Below, piece by piece: positions 16,336 to 24,089 of a DNA stretch of 52,086 nucleotides (position 1 is its first letter; each line of letters opens with the position of its first letter). This DNA comes from Firmicutes bacterium HGW-Firmicutes-4. GTDB taxonomy: Bacteria > Bacillota > Clostridia > Eubacteriales > Eubacteriaceae. The notes below the pieces were generated by a model. That model had not been told where the DNA came from. It saw only the letters and a program-made list of their open reading frames with translations, and ran no database searches. Position numbers and translations under genes: made by a program. Where the stretch lies: contig PGZR01000019.1 in the NCBI GenBank assembly GCA_002841405.1, forward strand, positions 1-52,086, in the 5' to 3' direction.

Positions 16336-17217
16336 TTGCAGGCAATTAAACGTAAGAAACAAAAAGAAACAATAATCGAAAGCTTTTTTTTGATCTGTGC
16401 TTTCGTAGCTGTAATCAGTGTTTTGGCGATTACAGTTTTCGTTTTTTACAATGGACTCAAGCCCTTTGTGTCCAACAGTTATCCACTATGGGATTTTTTA
16501 ACCGGCGTTGAATGGCGACCGGGTTCAAATATGTATGGGATCTTTTACATGATAGTGGGTTCCATTTTTGCAACACTCGGTGCGATTCTGATCGGTGTTC
16601 CGGTTGCTATTTTCACGGCGGTCTATATTTCGGAAATGGCCGGATCCCGAATCGGTAAGGTGATCCGATTCGCCGTGGAATTATTAGCGGGAATCCCATC
16701 GGTTTTGTATGGGGTTTTTGGTTTGGGAATCATCGTTCCCTATGTACTTAAAATTTCACCCATGGCTCAGGGAGAATCCCTGCTGGCAACCATCCTGGTA
16801 CTGGCTATTATGATTTTACCGACGGTGGTCAGCATATCCGAAACATCCATCAGTGCCGTTCCAAGAGAATATCGGGAGGGCTCCTATGCGCTGGGGGCTT
16901 CTAAAATTCAGACTATCTTCAAGGTTGTGCTGCCAGCTGCCCGGTCCGGCATTATGACCGGTGTGATTCTGGGGATTGGCCGGGCTATTGGCGAAACCAT
17001 GGCCGTCATGCTGGTTTGCGGTAACCCCATCGCCGGTATTCCGACCAGTCTATTTGATCAGATCCGTCCTCTGACCACCAATATTGCCTTGGAAATGGGT
17101 TATGCCTCGGGTGTCCATCAGGAACTTCTATACTCAACCGGGGTGGTATTATTTATCTTCATTATGATCATTAATCTGGCAGTAAATAAACTGGTTAAGA
17201 CAAAGGTAGGCAGTTAG
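16336..17217 (+). CDS. pstC: Phosphate ABC permease PstC
   Basis: 293 residues, six predicted membrane segments. Family signatures: the WRPGSNMYGIFYMIVGS periplasmic segment, ELLAGIPSVLYGVFGL, and the coupling loop [26 protein letters not shown] followed by GRAIGETMAV. TTG start at 16336 with AAAGGAG at 16321-16327. It abuts pstA directly. Confidence 0.95.
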   Translation: MQAIKRKKQKETIIESFFLICAFVAVISVLAITVFVFYNGLKPFVSNSYPLWDFLTGVEWRPGSNMYGIFYMIVGSIFATLGAILIGVPVAIFTAVYISEMAGSRIGKVIRFAVELLAGIPSVLYGVFGLGIIVPYVLKISPMAQGESLLATILVLAIMILPTVVSISETSISAVPREYREGSYALGASKIQTIFKVVLPAARSGIMTGVILGIGRAIGETMAVMLVCGNPIAGIPTSLFDQIRPLTTNIALEMGYASGVHQELLYSTGVVLFIFIMIINLAVNKLVKTKVGS

Positions 17218-18423
17218 ATGGGTAGAAAAGCAAAAGATAGTTTAGTCAAAGGTATTATTTATCTGGCCACCGGCATCACTTTAAGCGTCTTGCTCTTTAT
17301 TGTCGGGTTCATTTTTGTAAAAGGAATTGGGTTGGTTAATTGGGATTTTCTAACCCGGGATTTTAACGAAAAGGTAGTCTATGCCTTTATCGAGTCCAAC
17401 GATGTGCCCCTAAGCATTGATGAAGAAAGCTTAAACGGAAAAAATCCCTATGATAAACGGTATGAGACACACTTGGAAGGACCCATTTATGTGGAAAATA
17501 TTGGCGCCGCTATTGCTAAAGTAGCTTATAAGAATCACAGCACCGAGCGGGAGCAGTTTGTCGTTACCTACATTGAAAAAGACTCGCCGTTGCACAACGC
17601 CAAAGACTCGACCGGAAAAGATATCAAGATCGGCAGCGATTATATTCTGCAAAGCATCAACGGCACCGATTTTGACGGGTTGACCCTGGTGGAAGTGGCA
17701 GCAACGATTGCTGATGAATCCGGAGAACTGAAAATAAAAATTGTTCAGCCTGGAGGCGGGATTAAATCGAACATTATTACTACGTTGTATATGGTTTTGC
17801 TGTCCCTTGTCGTGGCCCTGCCACTGGGGATATTCGGTGCGATTTACCTCACTGAATATGCCAAGCCTGGCAAACTGGTTAATGCGATCCGTTTCGCCGC
17901 CGAGTGTCTGGCCGGGATTCCGTCGATTATATTTGGTTTGTTCGGGATGGCGTTCTTTGTGGTCGCGCTGAAGTTTCAGATCTCGCTGATTTCCGGAAGC
18001 CTGACCGTGGCCATTATCCTGCTGCCGGTCATCATCAGAAGTACTGAAGAAGCGTTAAAAACGGTACCGATGGCATTTAGAGAAGGGTCGTTAGCGCTTG
18101 GAGCCACGAAACTTCAAACTATCTTTAAGGTGGTGCTGCCCTGTGCGGTACCGGGGATAGCAACAGCCGTGCTGCTCAGCATTGGCCGGGTAGTCGGTGA
18201 GTCGGCGGCGTTATTACTGACTGCCGGAACAGTGGCGCAAATTCCCGGGACCCTCTTTTCGCCTGGCAGTACCTTGACCGTACAAGCCTATTATGTGGCC
18301 AAAGAAGAAGGTAACATCGAATTGGCCTGTGCGATTGGGATTGTCATAATTGTAATTGTTATTGTACTGAACATCTTGTCCCGTGTCACTTCCGACAAGT
18401 TGGATGTCTTTAATAAAAAATGA
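17218..18423 (+). CDS. pstA: Phosphate ABC permease PstA with a PDZ-like insertion
   Basis: 401 residues, about 110-120 more than usual PstA (~280-300). The C-terminal part is ordinary: [39 protein letters not shown], the coupling loop [20 protein letters not shown] and [10 protein letters not shown]. The extra sequence lies outside the membrane between the first (about 15-36) and second (about 184-204) helices. Its second half, roughly 95-180, reads like a PDZ fold: [28 protein letters not shown], then TLVEVAATI and KIKIVQPGG. The insertion could bind PstS, a peptide tail or the cell wall (inference). ATG follows the pstC stop directly. Confidence 0.93.
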   Translation: MGRKAKDSLVKGIIYLATGITLSVLLFIVGFIFVKGIGLVNWDFLTRDFNEKVVYAFIESNDVPLSIDEESLNGKNPYDKRYETHLEGPIYVENIGAAIAKVAYKNHSTEREQFVVTYIEKDSPLHNAKDSTGKDIKIGSDYILQSINGTDFDGLTLVEVAATIADESGELKIKIVQPGGGIKSNIITTLYMVLLSLVVALPLGIFGAIYLTEYAKPGKLVNAIRFAAECLAGIPSIIFGLFGMAFFVVALKFQISLISGSLTVAIILLPVIIRSTEEALKTVPMAFREGSLALGATKLQTIFKVVLPCAVPGIATAVLLSIGRVVGESAALLLTAGTVAQIPGTLFSPGSTLTVQAYYVAKEEGNIELACAIGIVIIVIVIVLNILSRVTSDKLDVFNKK

Positions 18424-18431
18424 GGAGTAAT

Positions 18432-19190
18432 ATGGACACAAATATAAAATTTAATACTAAAAATCTGGATTTGTTTTATGGCGATTTTCAAGCCCTTAAA
18501 TCAATCAATATGGAAATACGCGAGAAGGAAGTAACTGCTTTCATCGGCCCCTCCGGTTGTGGAAAATCGACCTTTCTGCGCTGTCTCAATCGCATGAATG
18601 ATCTCATTGATTCAGTCAAGATTAACGGTGAAATTATTTTTGATGGGCAAGACATTAATGGGACGATAGATGTGATCAATCTGCGGACCCGGGTTGGGAT
18701 GGTATTTCAGAAACCCAATCCTTTTCCGATGAGCATTTATGAAAATATTGCCTATGGTCCTAAATGTCAGGGAGTGAAGGATAAGAACCAGCTGGATACC
18801 CTGGTTAAGGAAAGCCTGGTGAAGGCGGCGCTTTGGGATGAAGTTAAGGATCGTTTAAACAAATCAGCCCTGGGGCTGTCAGGTGGCCAACAGCAGCGGC
18901 TTTGCATCGCCAGAACCATTGCCATGAATCCTGAAGTTATTTTAATGGATGAGCCAACCTCGGCTTTGGATCCCATTGCGACAGCCAAGATCGAAGATCT
19001 GATGTCCAGTTTAAAAAAAGATTATACCATTATTATTGTCACCCATTCGATGCAGCAGGCCGGGCGAATCTCTGATAAAACCGCTTTCTTTCTGATGGGA
19101 GAGGTGATAGAATTCAATGAAACACCGATAATTTTCACGAACCCCCATGATAAACGGACAGAGGATTACATTACCGGACGTTTTGGTTGA
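18432..19190 (+). CDS. pstB: Phosphate ABC ATPase PstB
   Basis: 252 residues. Begins after GAGGAG at 18422-18427, with the ATG at 18432 preferred over an overlapping in-frame start at 18420. Walker [10 protein letters not shown], the PstB-typical [11 protein letters not shown]-loop VFQKPNPFP, signature LSGGQQQR, Walker [14 protein letters not shown]-loop THSM. Energises phosphate uptake and follows pstA by 8 bases. Confidence 0.96.
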   Translation: MDTNIKFNTKNLDLFYGDFQALKSINMEIREKEVTAFIGPSGCGKSTFLRCLNRMNDLIDSVKINGEIIFDGQDINGTIDVINLRTRVGMVFQKPNPFPMSIYENIAYGPKCQGVKDKNQLDTLVKESLVKAALWDEVKDRLNKSALGLSGGQQQRLCIARTIAMNPEVILMDEPTSALDPIATAKIEDLMSSLKKDYTIIIVTHSMQQAGRISDKTAFFLMGEVIEFNETPIIFTNPHDKRTEDYITGRFG

Positions 19191-19205
19191 TAAGGAGATT
19201 AAATC

Positions 19206-19928
19206 ATGAGAAAAGAATATAATGAAGAACTAAGAATGATTAAAGATGAGATCTTGTTAATGTCAGCAATGACAGAGAAAATGTTGTCAGATTCGGTCCT
19301 GGCCTTAAAGAGTAAAGACAATGAATTGGCACAATCAGTGATTGATCGGGATGACCTGGTGGATGCCAAAGAAATTGAACTGCAACTTGTTGTCAGTCAG
19401 GTTATTGCCACCCAGGGGCCGGTAGCCACCGATCTAAGACGCCTGGCGTCAACCTATAAAATTATTACCAATCTGGAACGAATTGCTGATTTGGCGGTAA
19501 ATATCTCCAAACGTGTACTGGAATTATCAGAAGTGGTTTATATGAAACGACTGGTTGATATTCCCAGAGCTTGTGAGCTGGCTGAAAAACTGTTAAAACT
19601 GGCAATGCAGGCCTTTATTCACGAAGACATCGGCCGACTTCGGGAAGTTGTGGATCTGGAAGATGAAATTGATGCGCTAAACATTCAGATTCATCATGAC
19701 TGTCTGGCGTATATGATCGATAATACCAAAAACATCCATCAGGGGTCGGTGTTCATCTTTGTGGGGTCTTATCTGGAGCGGATTGGCGATCATGCCACCA
19801 ACATTTTTGAAACCGTCTTTTATATTGTCACCGGAGACTATATTGATTTTAATGATCTTGATGAAGAAACCATCAGTCGAACCCTTGAATTACAAAAGAA
19901 AATTGGTGAAATTGAAAAAGAAGTTTAA
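19206..19928 (+). CDS. phoU: Phosphate signalling regulator PhoU
   Basis: 240 residues in two three-helix PhoU repeats. Conserved metal-cluster segments are visible in each: RDDLVDAKEIEL and ASTYKIITNLERIADLAVNIS in the first, LEDEIDALN and SYLERIGDHATNIFE in the second. In the family PhoU links the Pst transporter to the histidine kinase and represses the Pho response when phosphate is ample. Last gene of the pst operon. Confidence 0.95.
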   Translation: MRKEYNEELRMIKDEILLMSAMTEKMLSDSVLALKSKDNELAQSVIDRDDLVDAKEIELQLVVSQVIATQGPVATDLRRLASTYKIITNLERIADLAVNISKRVLELSEVVYMKRLVDIPRACELAEKLLKLAMQAFIHEDIGRLREVVDLEDEIDALNIQIHHDCLAYMIDNTKNIHQGSVFIFVGSYLERIGDHATNIFETVFYIVTGDYIDFNDLDEETISRTLELQKKIGEIEKEV

Positions 19929-19963
19929 TCGGTCAGATAAAAACAGTTCAATAAATAATTAAT

Positions 19964-19998
19964 CAACAAGCCAGAGGAGCAATTTCTCTGGTTTGTTG
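19964..19998 (+). terminator. Hairpin after phoU
   Basis: CAACAAGCCAGAG with CTCTGGTTTGTTG (one G-T pair), 9-nt loop. No real T-run follows, so it may protect the 3' end rather than terminate on its own. Confidence 0.6.
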
Positions 19999-20106
19999 CG
20001 TCTCAGAAAAAATAATGAAGATAAATCAGGCGGATCTATAAAGCGAACGGCTCCAGAGCAGATAAATTAGGGTAAATTTGGATAGAGATCATTATAATGT
20101 AAAATA

Positions 20107-20134
20107 GAAAAAAAAGGGGGCTACCCCCCCTTGT
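20107..20134 (-). terminator. Terminator of the small coiled-coil gene
   Basis: Read on the minus strand: a G-run, TAG, a C-run and then eight or more Ts, directly after the stop of the gene at 20141-20371. Confidence 0.8.
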
Positions 20135-20140
20135 TAAGAT

Positions 20141-20371
20141 TTAACAATTACGTTGTTCAATTTCATCTGTACATTCGCAGATCTGGGCTTTGAGCTTCGT
20201 GATATCAGCATCAAATTCTTCCATTTGGGCGACGATCTTTCCGCTGGACACATGCATCCCCGATTGTTTAAAAATAAAGCTGCGTTCATTTTCAACGTCT
20301 TCCAGGTCTTCTTTTAAACTGGCCAGTTTATTCATGAGTTCTGCGTCGCTTAATTTACTTAATTCATCCAT
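20141..20371 (-). CDS. Small charged coiled-coil protein of unknown function
   Basis: 76 residues. Real gene by context: AGGAGA before the ATG, a well-spaced promoter upstream and a terminator downstream. The sequence is almost all helix-forming with heptad-like Leu spacing (LSDAELMNKLASLKEDLEDVE and MEEFDADITKLKAQI); two cysteines (CEC) lie near the end. No membrane segment or signal. Not recognised as a known family. Confidence 0.78.
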   Translation of the reverse strand: MDELSKLSDAELMNKLASLKEDLEDVENERSFIFKQSGMHVSSGKIVAQMEEFDADITKLKAQICECTDEIEQRNC

Positions 20372-20407
20372 ATTAATCTCCTGTTATTTAAAATGATTCT
20401 TTTTTTA

Positions 20408-20436
20408 AGTATAACATGGTCAATTTCTGAATGCAA
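20408..20436 (-). promoter_or_regulatory. Promoter of the small coiled-coil gene
   Basis: Read on the minus strand: TTGCAT (20436-20431), 17 bp, TATACT (20413-20408). It points at the gene starting at 20371. Confidence 0.75.
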
Positions 20437-20636
20437 CCGCTTAAACAATTGAAATAAAGGCTGTTTTAATTTAAAATCATCGGTAAATCTTTCGCTTTTT
20501 TGTCAGGCAGGCGCTATAATAGAATTACTGAAATAAACGTTTTTGAATCGGTTATACTAGGCTTTTTATTCAGCAAAAATACCGCCGAAACCATTATCAG
20601 TGAAAATTAGTAATAGGAAATTAACAGGAGGATACA

Positions 20637-20921
20637 ATGGAAACCATTCATGAACAGAAGAACAAATTTTATATTGGTGCCAACGAAGAGGAACCCATCG
20701 GCTTATTAACCTACCACATCGAAGGTGAGTTGTTTATCATCGAGTATGTTTATGTGACTCGGGAACTCAGAGGGCAGGAACTTGGGGTCAAACTGGTGGC
20801 AAAGGCAGTAGCATTCGCCCGGGAAAACAAGCTTAAAATTATCGCCAACTGTTCCTATGCGGAAAAGGTGCTGACCGAAAACCAGGACTATTGGGATGTT
20901 TTTTCGGTTACTAACGACTAA
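20637..20921 (+). CDS. Small GNAT-fold acetyltransferase-like protein (COG2388 type)
   Basis: 94 residues. Resembles the short GNAT proteins of the YjdJ/GTLF3B group: EEPIGLLTYHIEGELFIIEYVYVTRELRGQELGVKLVAKAV, in which the (R/Q)GxGxA-type acetyl-CoA loop is degenerate (RGQELGVKL), then NKLKIIANCSYAEK. ATG with AACAGGAGGA upstream. A -10-like TATAAT lies at 20515-20520 with only a weak -35. Substrate unknown. Confidence 0.8.
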   Translation: METIHEQKNKFYIGANEEEPIGLLTYHIEGELFIIEYVYVTRELRGQELGVKLVAKAVAFARENKLKIIANCSYAEKVLTENQDYWDVFSVTND

Positions 20922-20988
20922 TCGATAACTTAACGAACAAGACTATTATCCAAAATCATATAAAATAATCTGACGTGAGGAGTCACAT

Positions 20989-21687
20989 ATGAATGTTTTA
21001 GTTGCCGAAGATGAGAAAGATATCCGAAACCTTTTAAAACTTCATCTTGAAGAAAATGGTTACACGGTTTTTACCGCCGCTGATGGTATGGAAGCCTTGG
21101 CGATTTTTAAGAACAATCCGATTAATCTGGGGATATTCGACGTGATGATGCCCCGACTGGATGGCTTTAATCTGTTGCGAAAAATCCGGGAAACCAGTCA
21201 GATGCCAGTTATCTTCCTGACGGCCCGGGGAAATGAAATGGATAAGGTGCTGGGGTTGGGTCTTGGTGGAGACGACTATCTGGTCAAACCTTTCAGCATG
21301 GCTGAACTCATTGCCAGGGTAGGCGCTCATCTCCGACGCAACTATGAATACTCAGATAATAATCAGATAATGCAACCCCGCGTGAATGTCGGAAGCTTGT
21401 CGCTTGATGAGGACGGCTGCTGTCTTTATGTGGCGGGAGAATTGGTGGAACTCAGTGCCAAGGAGTATTTGATGCTTCAGTTTTTAATAAAAAATCCGGA
21501 CAAGGTTTTTACTAAAAAGCAGCTCTACCGGCAGATATGGGAAGAAGACCTTTATTATGATGACAACACCATTATGGTTCATATTAGCCGGCTACGTAAT
21601 AAAATAGAAACAGATCCCAGAAAACCGGAATATATCAAGACAATTCGTGGGATTGGCTACAAATTCCATACTCCCAAGGATAATTAA
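20989..21687 (+). CDS. OmpR/VanR-family response regulator
   Basis: 232 residues. Receiver domain 1-120 with acidic AEDE, phospho-acceptor Asp51 in FDVMMPRLDG, and LVKPF with the conserved Lys; winged-helix DNA-binding domain 130-230 ending in TIRGIGYKF. It lies one bp ahead of its histidine kinase gene. Being 1 kb after phoU, it is a candidate controller of the Pho box at 15292, but its sequence is equally VanR-like, so this is inference. GTGAGGAGTC serves as ribosome site. Confidence 0.92.
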   Translation: MNVLVAEDEKDIRNLLKLHLEENGYTVFTAADGMEALAIFKNNPINLGIFDVMMPRLDGFNLLRKIRETSQMPVIFLTARGNEMDKVLGLGLGGDDYLVKPFSMAELIARVGAHLRRNYEYSDNNQIMQPRVNVGSLSLDEDGCCLYVAGELVELSAKEYLMLQFLIKNPDKVFTKKQLYRQIWEEDLYYDDNTIMVHISRLRNKIETDPRKPEYIKTIRGIGYKFHTPKDN

Positions 21688-21688
21688 A

Positions 21689-23092
21689 ATGAAAAAAAGA
21701 ATTCAAAATCGCTTTGTCGCAGATTATGTGTTGATGTTTTTAATCTCCACGCTGATTGGTGTTTTTGCAGTGTCGCTGTTAAGCTTTGCCAGTGATGTGA
21801 TCTCAAAAAATCTGGTCAATCATAATTACACAGCTGAAAGAATCATGACCGATGATCTATCGGTTTTGGATGTAAAGCCGGTGCTTGAAAATGGCGGTGG
21901 GGTTCAAGTGGTATCTAAAAATTATGAGGTCATTTTCAGCCAGGGAATTAACAATTTGCCGGAGGTATTAACGGTGGAAGCGTTCACCGACTTTTTAACT
22001 GCCAGTCAAGCCAAGGGAAACCCTTACAGTTACAGCATCGCCTACAATCCCAGAGCAGAATTTTGGTTGTTGGTCACCTTTCCAACCTCAATTCGGATTG
22101 ATTTTGTCATTGTTCATAATCCCGATTTTTCATCGGTTGATACCCAGCGAGTAGCCGGAGTCATTCTAGCGATCATCTTATTTTACTTGATTTTGCTGGG
22201 AATCAGTACGGTTATTTATTCAAAGCTGACCTCGCTGAGCATCATCAATCCTCTGAAAAAGCTGTGCAGCAGCGCCGGCCGGTTAAAAGAAGGCGATTAT
22301 ACATCTCGGGTTGACTTGAATCTGGATAATGAATTCGGTGAACTGGAAACCATTTTCAATCAAATGGCCGACGAAATTGAAAAAGAAATTGCCTTAAGAA
22401 AACTAAGTGAAGAAAATCGCAAAAGGCTGATCTTAGACATCTCTCATGATCTGAAAAATCCCCTGGCCAGCATTATGGGCTACGCAGAGCTCTGTTTAAC
22501 AAAAGCTGAAATAACCTCCGAACAACGCAAAGCTTATCTGGCCACGATTTATAACAACAGCTGTCGGGCTAACCGGCTGATGACCGATCTTTTTGAATTG
22601 TCTAAAATGGAAACCCCTGACTATGTTCTGGTTAAGGAAAAGCTGGACTTCGCCGAATACCTTCGTGAGCAGATGGGTGAAGCTGTGGCAAATCTAGATG
22701 GGGCCGGAATATCCTACGTTTTTAATATTCCCGATATCGAGATAATCGCAGCGGTGGACCGACAGCAGATCAGTCGAGTGTTTGAAAATCTGGTCGATAA
22801 CGCCATCAACCATAATCAGGCCGGCACCCAGATCGACCTGACCCTGGTAGATCATCCCGGCCAAATTGAGGTTCGTTTCAAAGACAATGGGGTGGGAATT
22901 TCCCCGGAATTAAGTGATCGGATTTTCGAACCCTTTGTTAAAGCTGATCAGGCCAGATCCCAGGAAAACGGGGGTACCGGTTTGGGTTTAGCGATTGTCA
23001 GAAAAGTGGTGGTCGCCCACGGTGGTACCATCAAACTGGTTAAGGAAAACGCGGTTGGAAGTGAATTTGTTTTGTTATTGCCAAAGAGTTAA
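21689..23092 (+). CDS. Membrane sensor histidine kinase paired with the regulator at 20989
   Basis: 467 residues. Two membrane helices (about 10-32 and 165-188) enclose a ~130-residue outside sensor domain; a HAMP domain follows (KLCSSAGRLKEGDYTSRV), then HisKA with the phosphorylated His in ILDISHDLKNPLA, and HATPase with N box (NLVDNAINHN), DNGVGIS and GGTGLGLAIV. The ATG at 21689 lies after AAGGA near the previous stop. No PAS domain, unlike most PhoR proteins, so the signal may not be phosphate. Confidence 0.93.
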   Translation: MKKRIQNRFVADYVLMFLISTLIGVFAVSLLSFASDVISKNLVNHNYTAERIMTDDLSVLDVKPVLENGGGVQVVSKNYEVIFSQGINNLPEVLTVEAFTDFLTASQAKGNPYSYSIAYNPRAEFWLLVTFPTSIRIDFVIVHNPDFSSVDTQRVAGVILAIILFYLILLGISTVIYSKLTSLSIINPLKKLCSSAGRLKEGDYTSRVDLNLDNEFGELETIFNQMADEIEKEIALRKLSEENRKRLILDISHDLKNPLASIMGYAELCLTKAEITSEQRKAYLATIYNNSCRANRLMTDLFELSKMETPDYVLVKEKLDFAEYLREQMGEAVANLDGAGISYVFNIPDIEIIAAVDRQQISRVFENLVDNAINHNQAGTQIDLTLVDHPGQIEVRFKDNGVGISPELSDRIFEPFVKADQARSQENGGTGLGLAIVRKVVVAHGGTIKLVKENAVGSEFVLLLPKS

Positions 23093-23131
23093 GATGGATT
23101 TAAGATAAGAAACAGCTTTGTGTATGAATTG

Positions 23132-23151
23132 CTTGCTATAGTAGTAGCAAG
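23132..23151. repeat. 7-bp inverted repeat upstream of the methyltransferase-like gene
   Basis: CTTGCTA (23132-23138) and TAGCAAG (23145-23151), 6 bp apart, overlapping a -10-like TATAGT. Possible operator. Confidence 0.4.
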
Positions 23152-23204
23152 GAATTACATGAAGCTTTTTATGTGAGACCCATTAAAATTTGGAGGATAA
23201 GAAA

Positions 23205-23816
23205 TTGGAAACATTGGACAGTCATTTTTATAATTGGTTTGGGGTAATATTTTTTTCGGTGCTATACGGAGTGATCTTGTTGTTTATGCCGTTTTACAAA
23301 AAAATGGATCGCAAGCCGGCGGGTACCTATCTCGCGTTTGTGATTGCTTTTGCCATCGAAATGCATGGGATCCCCTTTAGTATGTACGTAATCTCCTGGA
23401 TGATTGGGAAAAATCTTCCCGAAGGCATTTTATGGGGGCACACGCTTTTTGATAGCATCGGTTATTGGGGGATGTATATTAATATTGCCTGTGGAGCAGT
23501 CGGCCTATTTTTAATCATGAATGGCTGGTATAATATTTACAAAAAATACTGGTCCAAGGAAACCGGCACCGGAACCCTGGTAGAAACCGGTATTTACCAG
23601 TATATTCGTCATCCCCAGTATACGGGTCTGCTGTTATTATCCTTCGGGATGATGGTGGAATGGGCAACCTTGCCGCTGTTGATTTTATACCCGGTGATGG
23701 TTTTTATGTATGTGCGGCTGGCAAAAAAAGAAGAACAGGATATGATCGCTGAATTTGGAAGCGACTATCAGAATTACATGAAACGAACAACAATGTTTAT
23801 TCCTCACCTGGTATAA
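23205..23816 (+). CDS. Isoprenylcysteine carboxyl methyltransferase-family membrane protein
   Basis: 203 residues with about five hydrophobic segments. The C-terminal half carries the ICMT/PEMT-type S-adenosylmethionine-binding pattern: GTLVETGIYQYIRHPQYTGL, then LILYPVMVFMYVRLAKKEEQDMIAEFGSDYQNY. The TTG at 23205 is chosen because GGAGG lies 8 bases upstream. Bacterial members methylate unknown small molecules or lipids; the substrate here is unknown. Confidence 0.85.
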   Translation: METLDSHFYNWFGVIFFSVLYGVILLFMPFYKKMDRKPAGTYLAFVIAFAIEMHGIPFSMYVISWMIGKNLPEGILWGHTLFDSIGYWGMYINIACGAVGLFLIMNGWYNIYKKYWSKETGTGTLVETGIYQYIRHPQYTGLLLLSFGMMVEWATLPLLILYPVMVFMYVRLAKKEEQDMIAEFGSDYQNYMKRTTMFIPHLV

Positions 23817-23848
23817 AGATTAACAAAAAAATGAGTAATTAAGTATGC

Positions 23849-23876
23849 AAAAAGGCAGGTATTTACCTGTCTTTTT
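23849..23876 (+). terminator. Terminator after the methyltransferase-like gene
   Basis: AAAGGCAGGTA with a TACCTGTCTTT arm around a short loop, ending in five Ts. Confidence 0.85.
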
Positions 23877-24002
23877 ACCGTTATACCATTGCTTTTACTT
23901 ATTTAAAACAATATAATAAGCGGACCTTAGAAAAATAACAATGTTTGATCTTAATCTTTATAACAAAAGTTTACAAGAAATCAAAAGTGATATATTATTA
24001 AG

Positions 24003-24029
24003 CAAGTTTGACTTGTGAATTGCCGATAA
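24003..24029 (+). promoter_or_regulatory. Sigma-D (FliA)-type promoter of the chemoreceptor gene
   Basis: GCCGATAA at 24022-24029 is the consensus -10 of motility sigma factors; CAAGTTT at 24003-24009 resembles the TAAAGTTT -35 at the right distance. About 50 nt of leader precede the receptor ATG. Confidence 0.75.
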
Positions 24030-24089
24030 AATGCTTCTTTAATTGATGAGAAGTTGAATTATAAAAAAAGGAAAAGGTAGGAAAAAACG

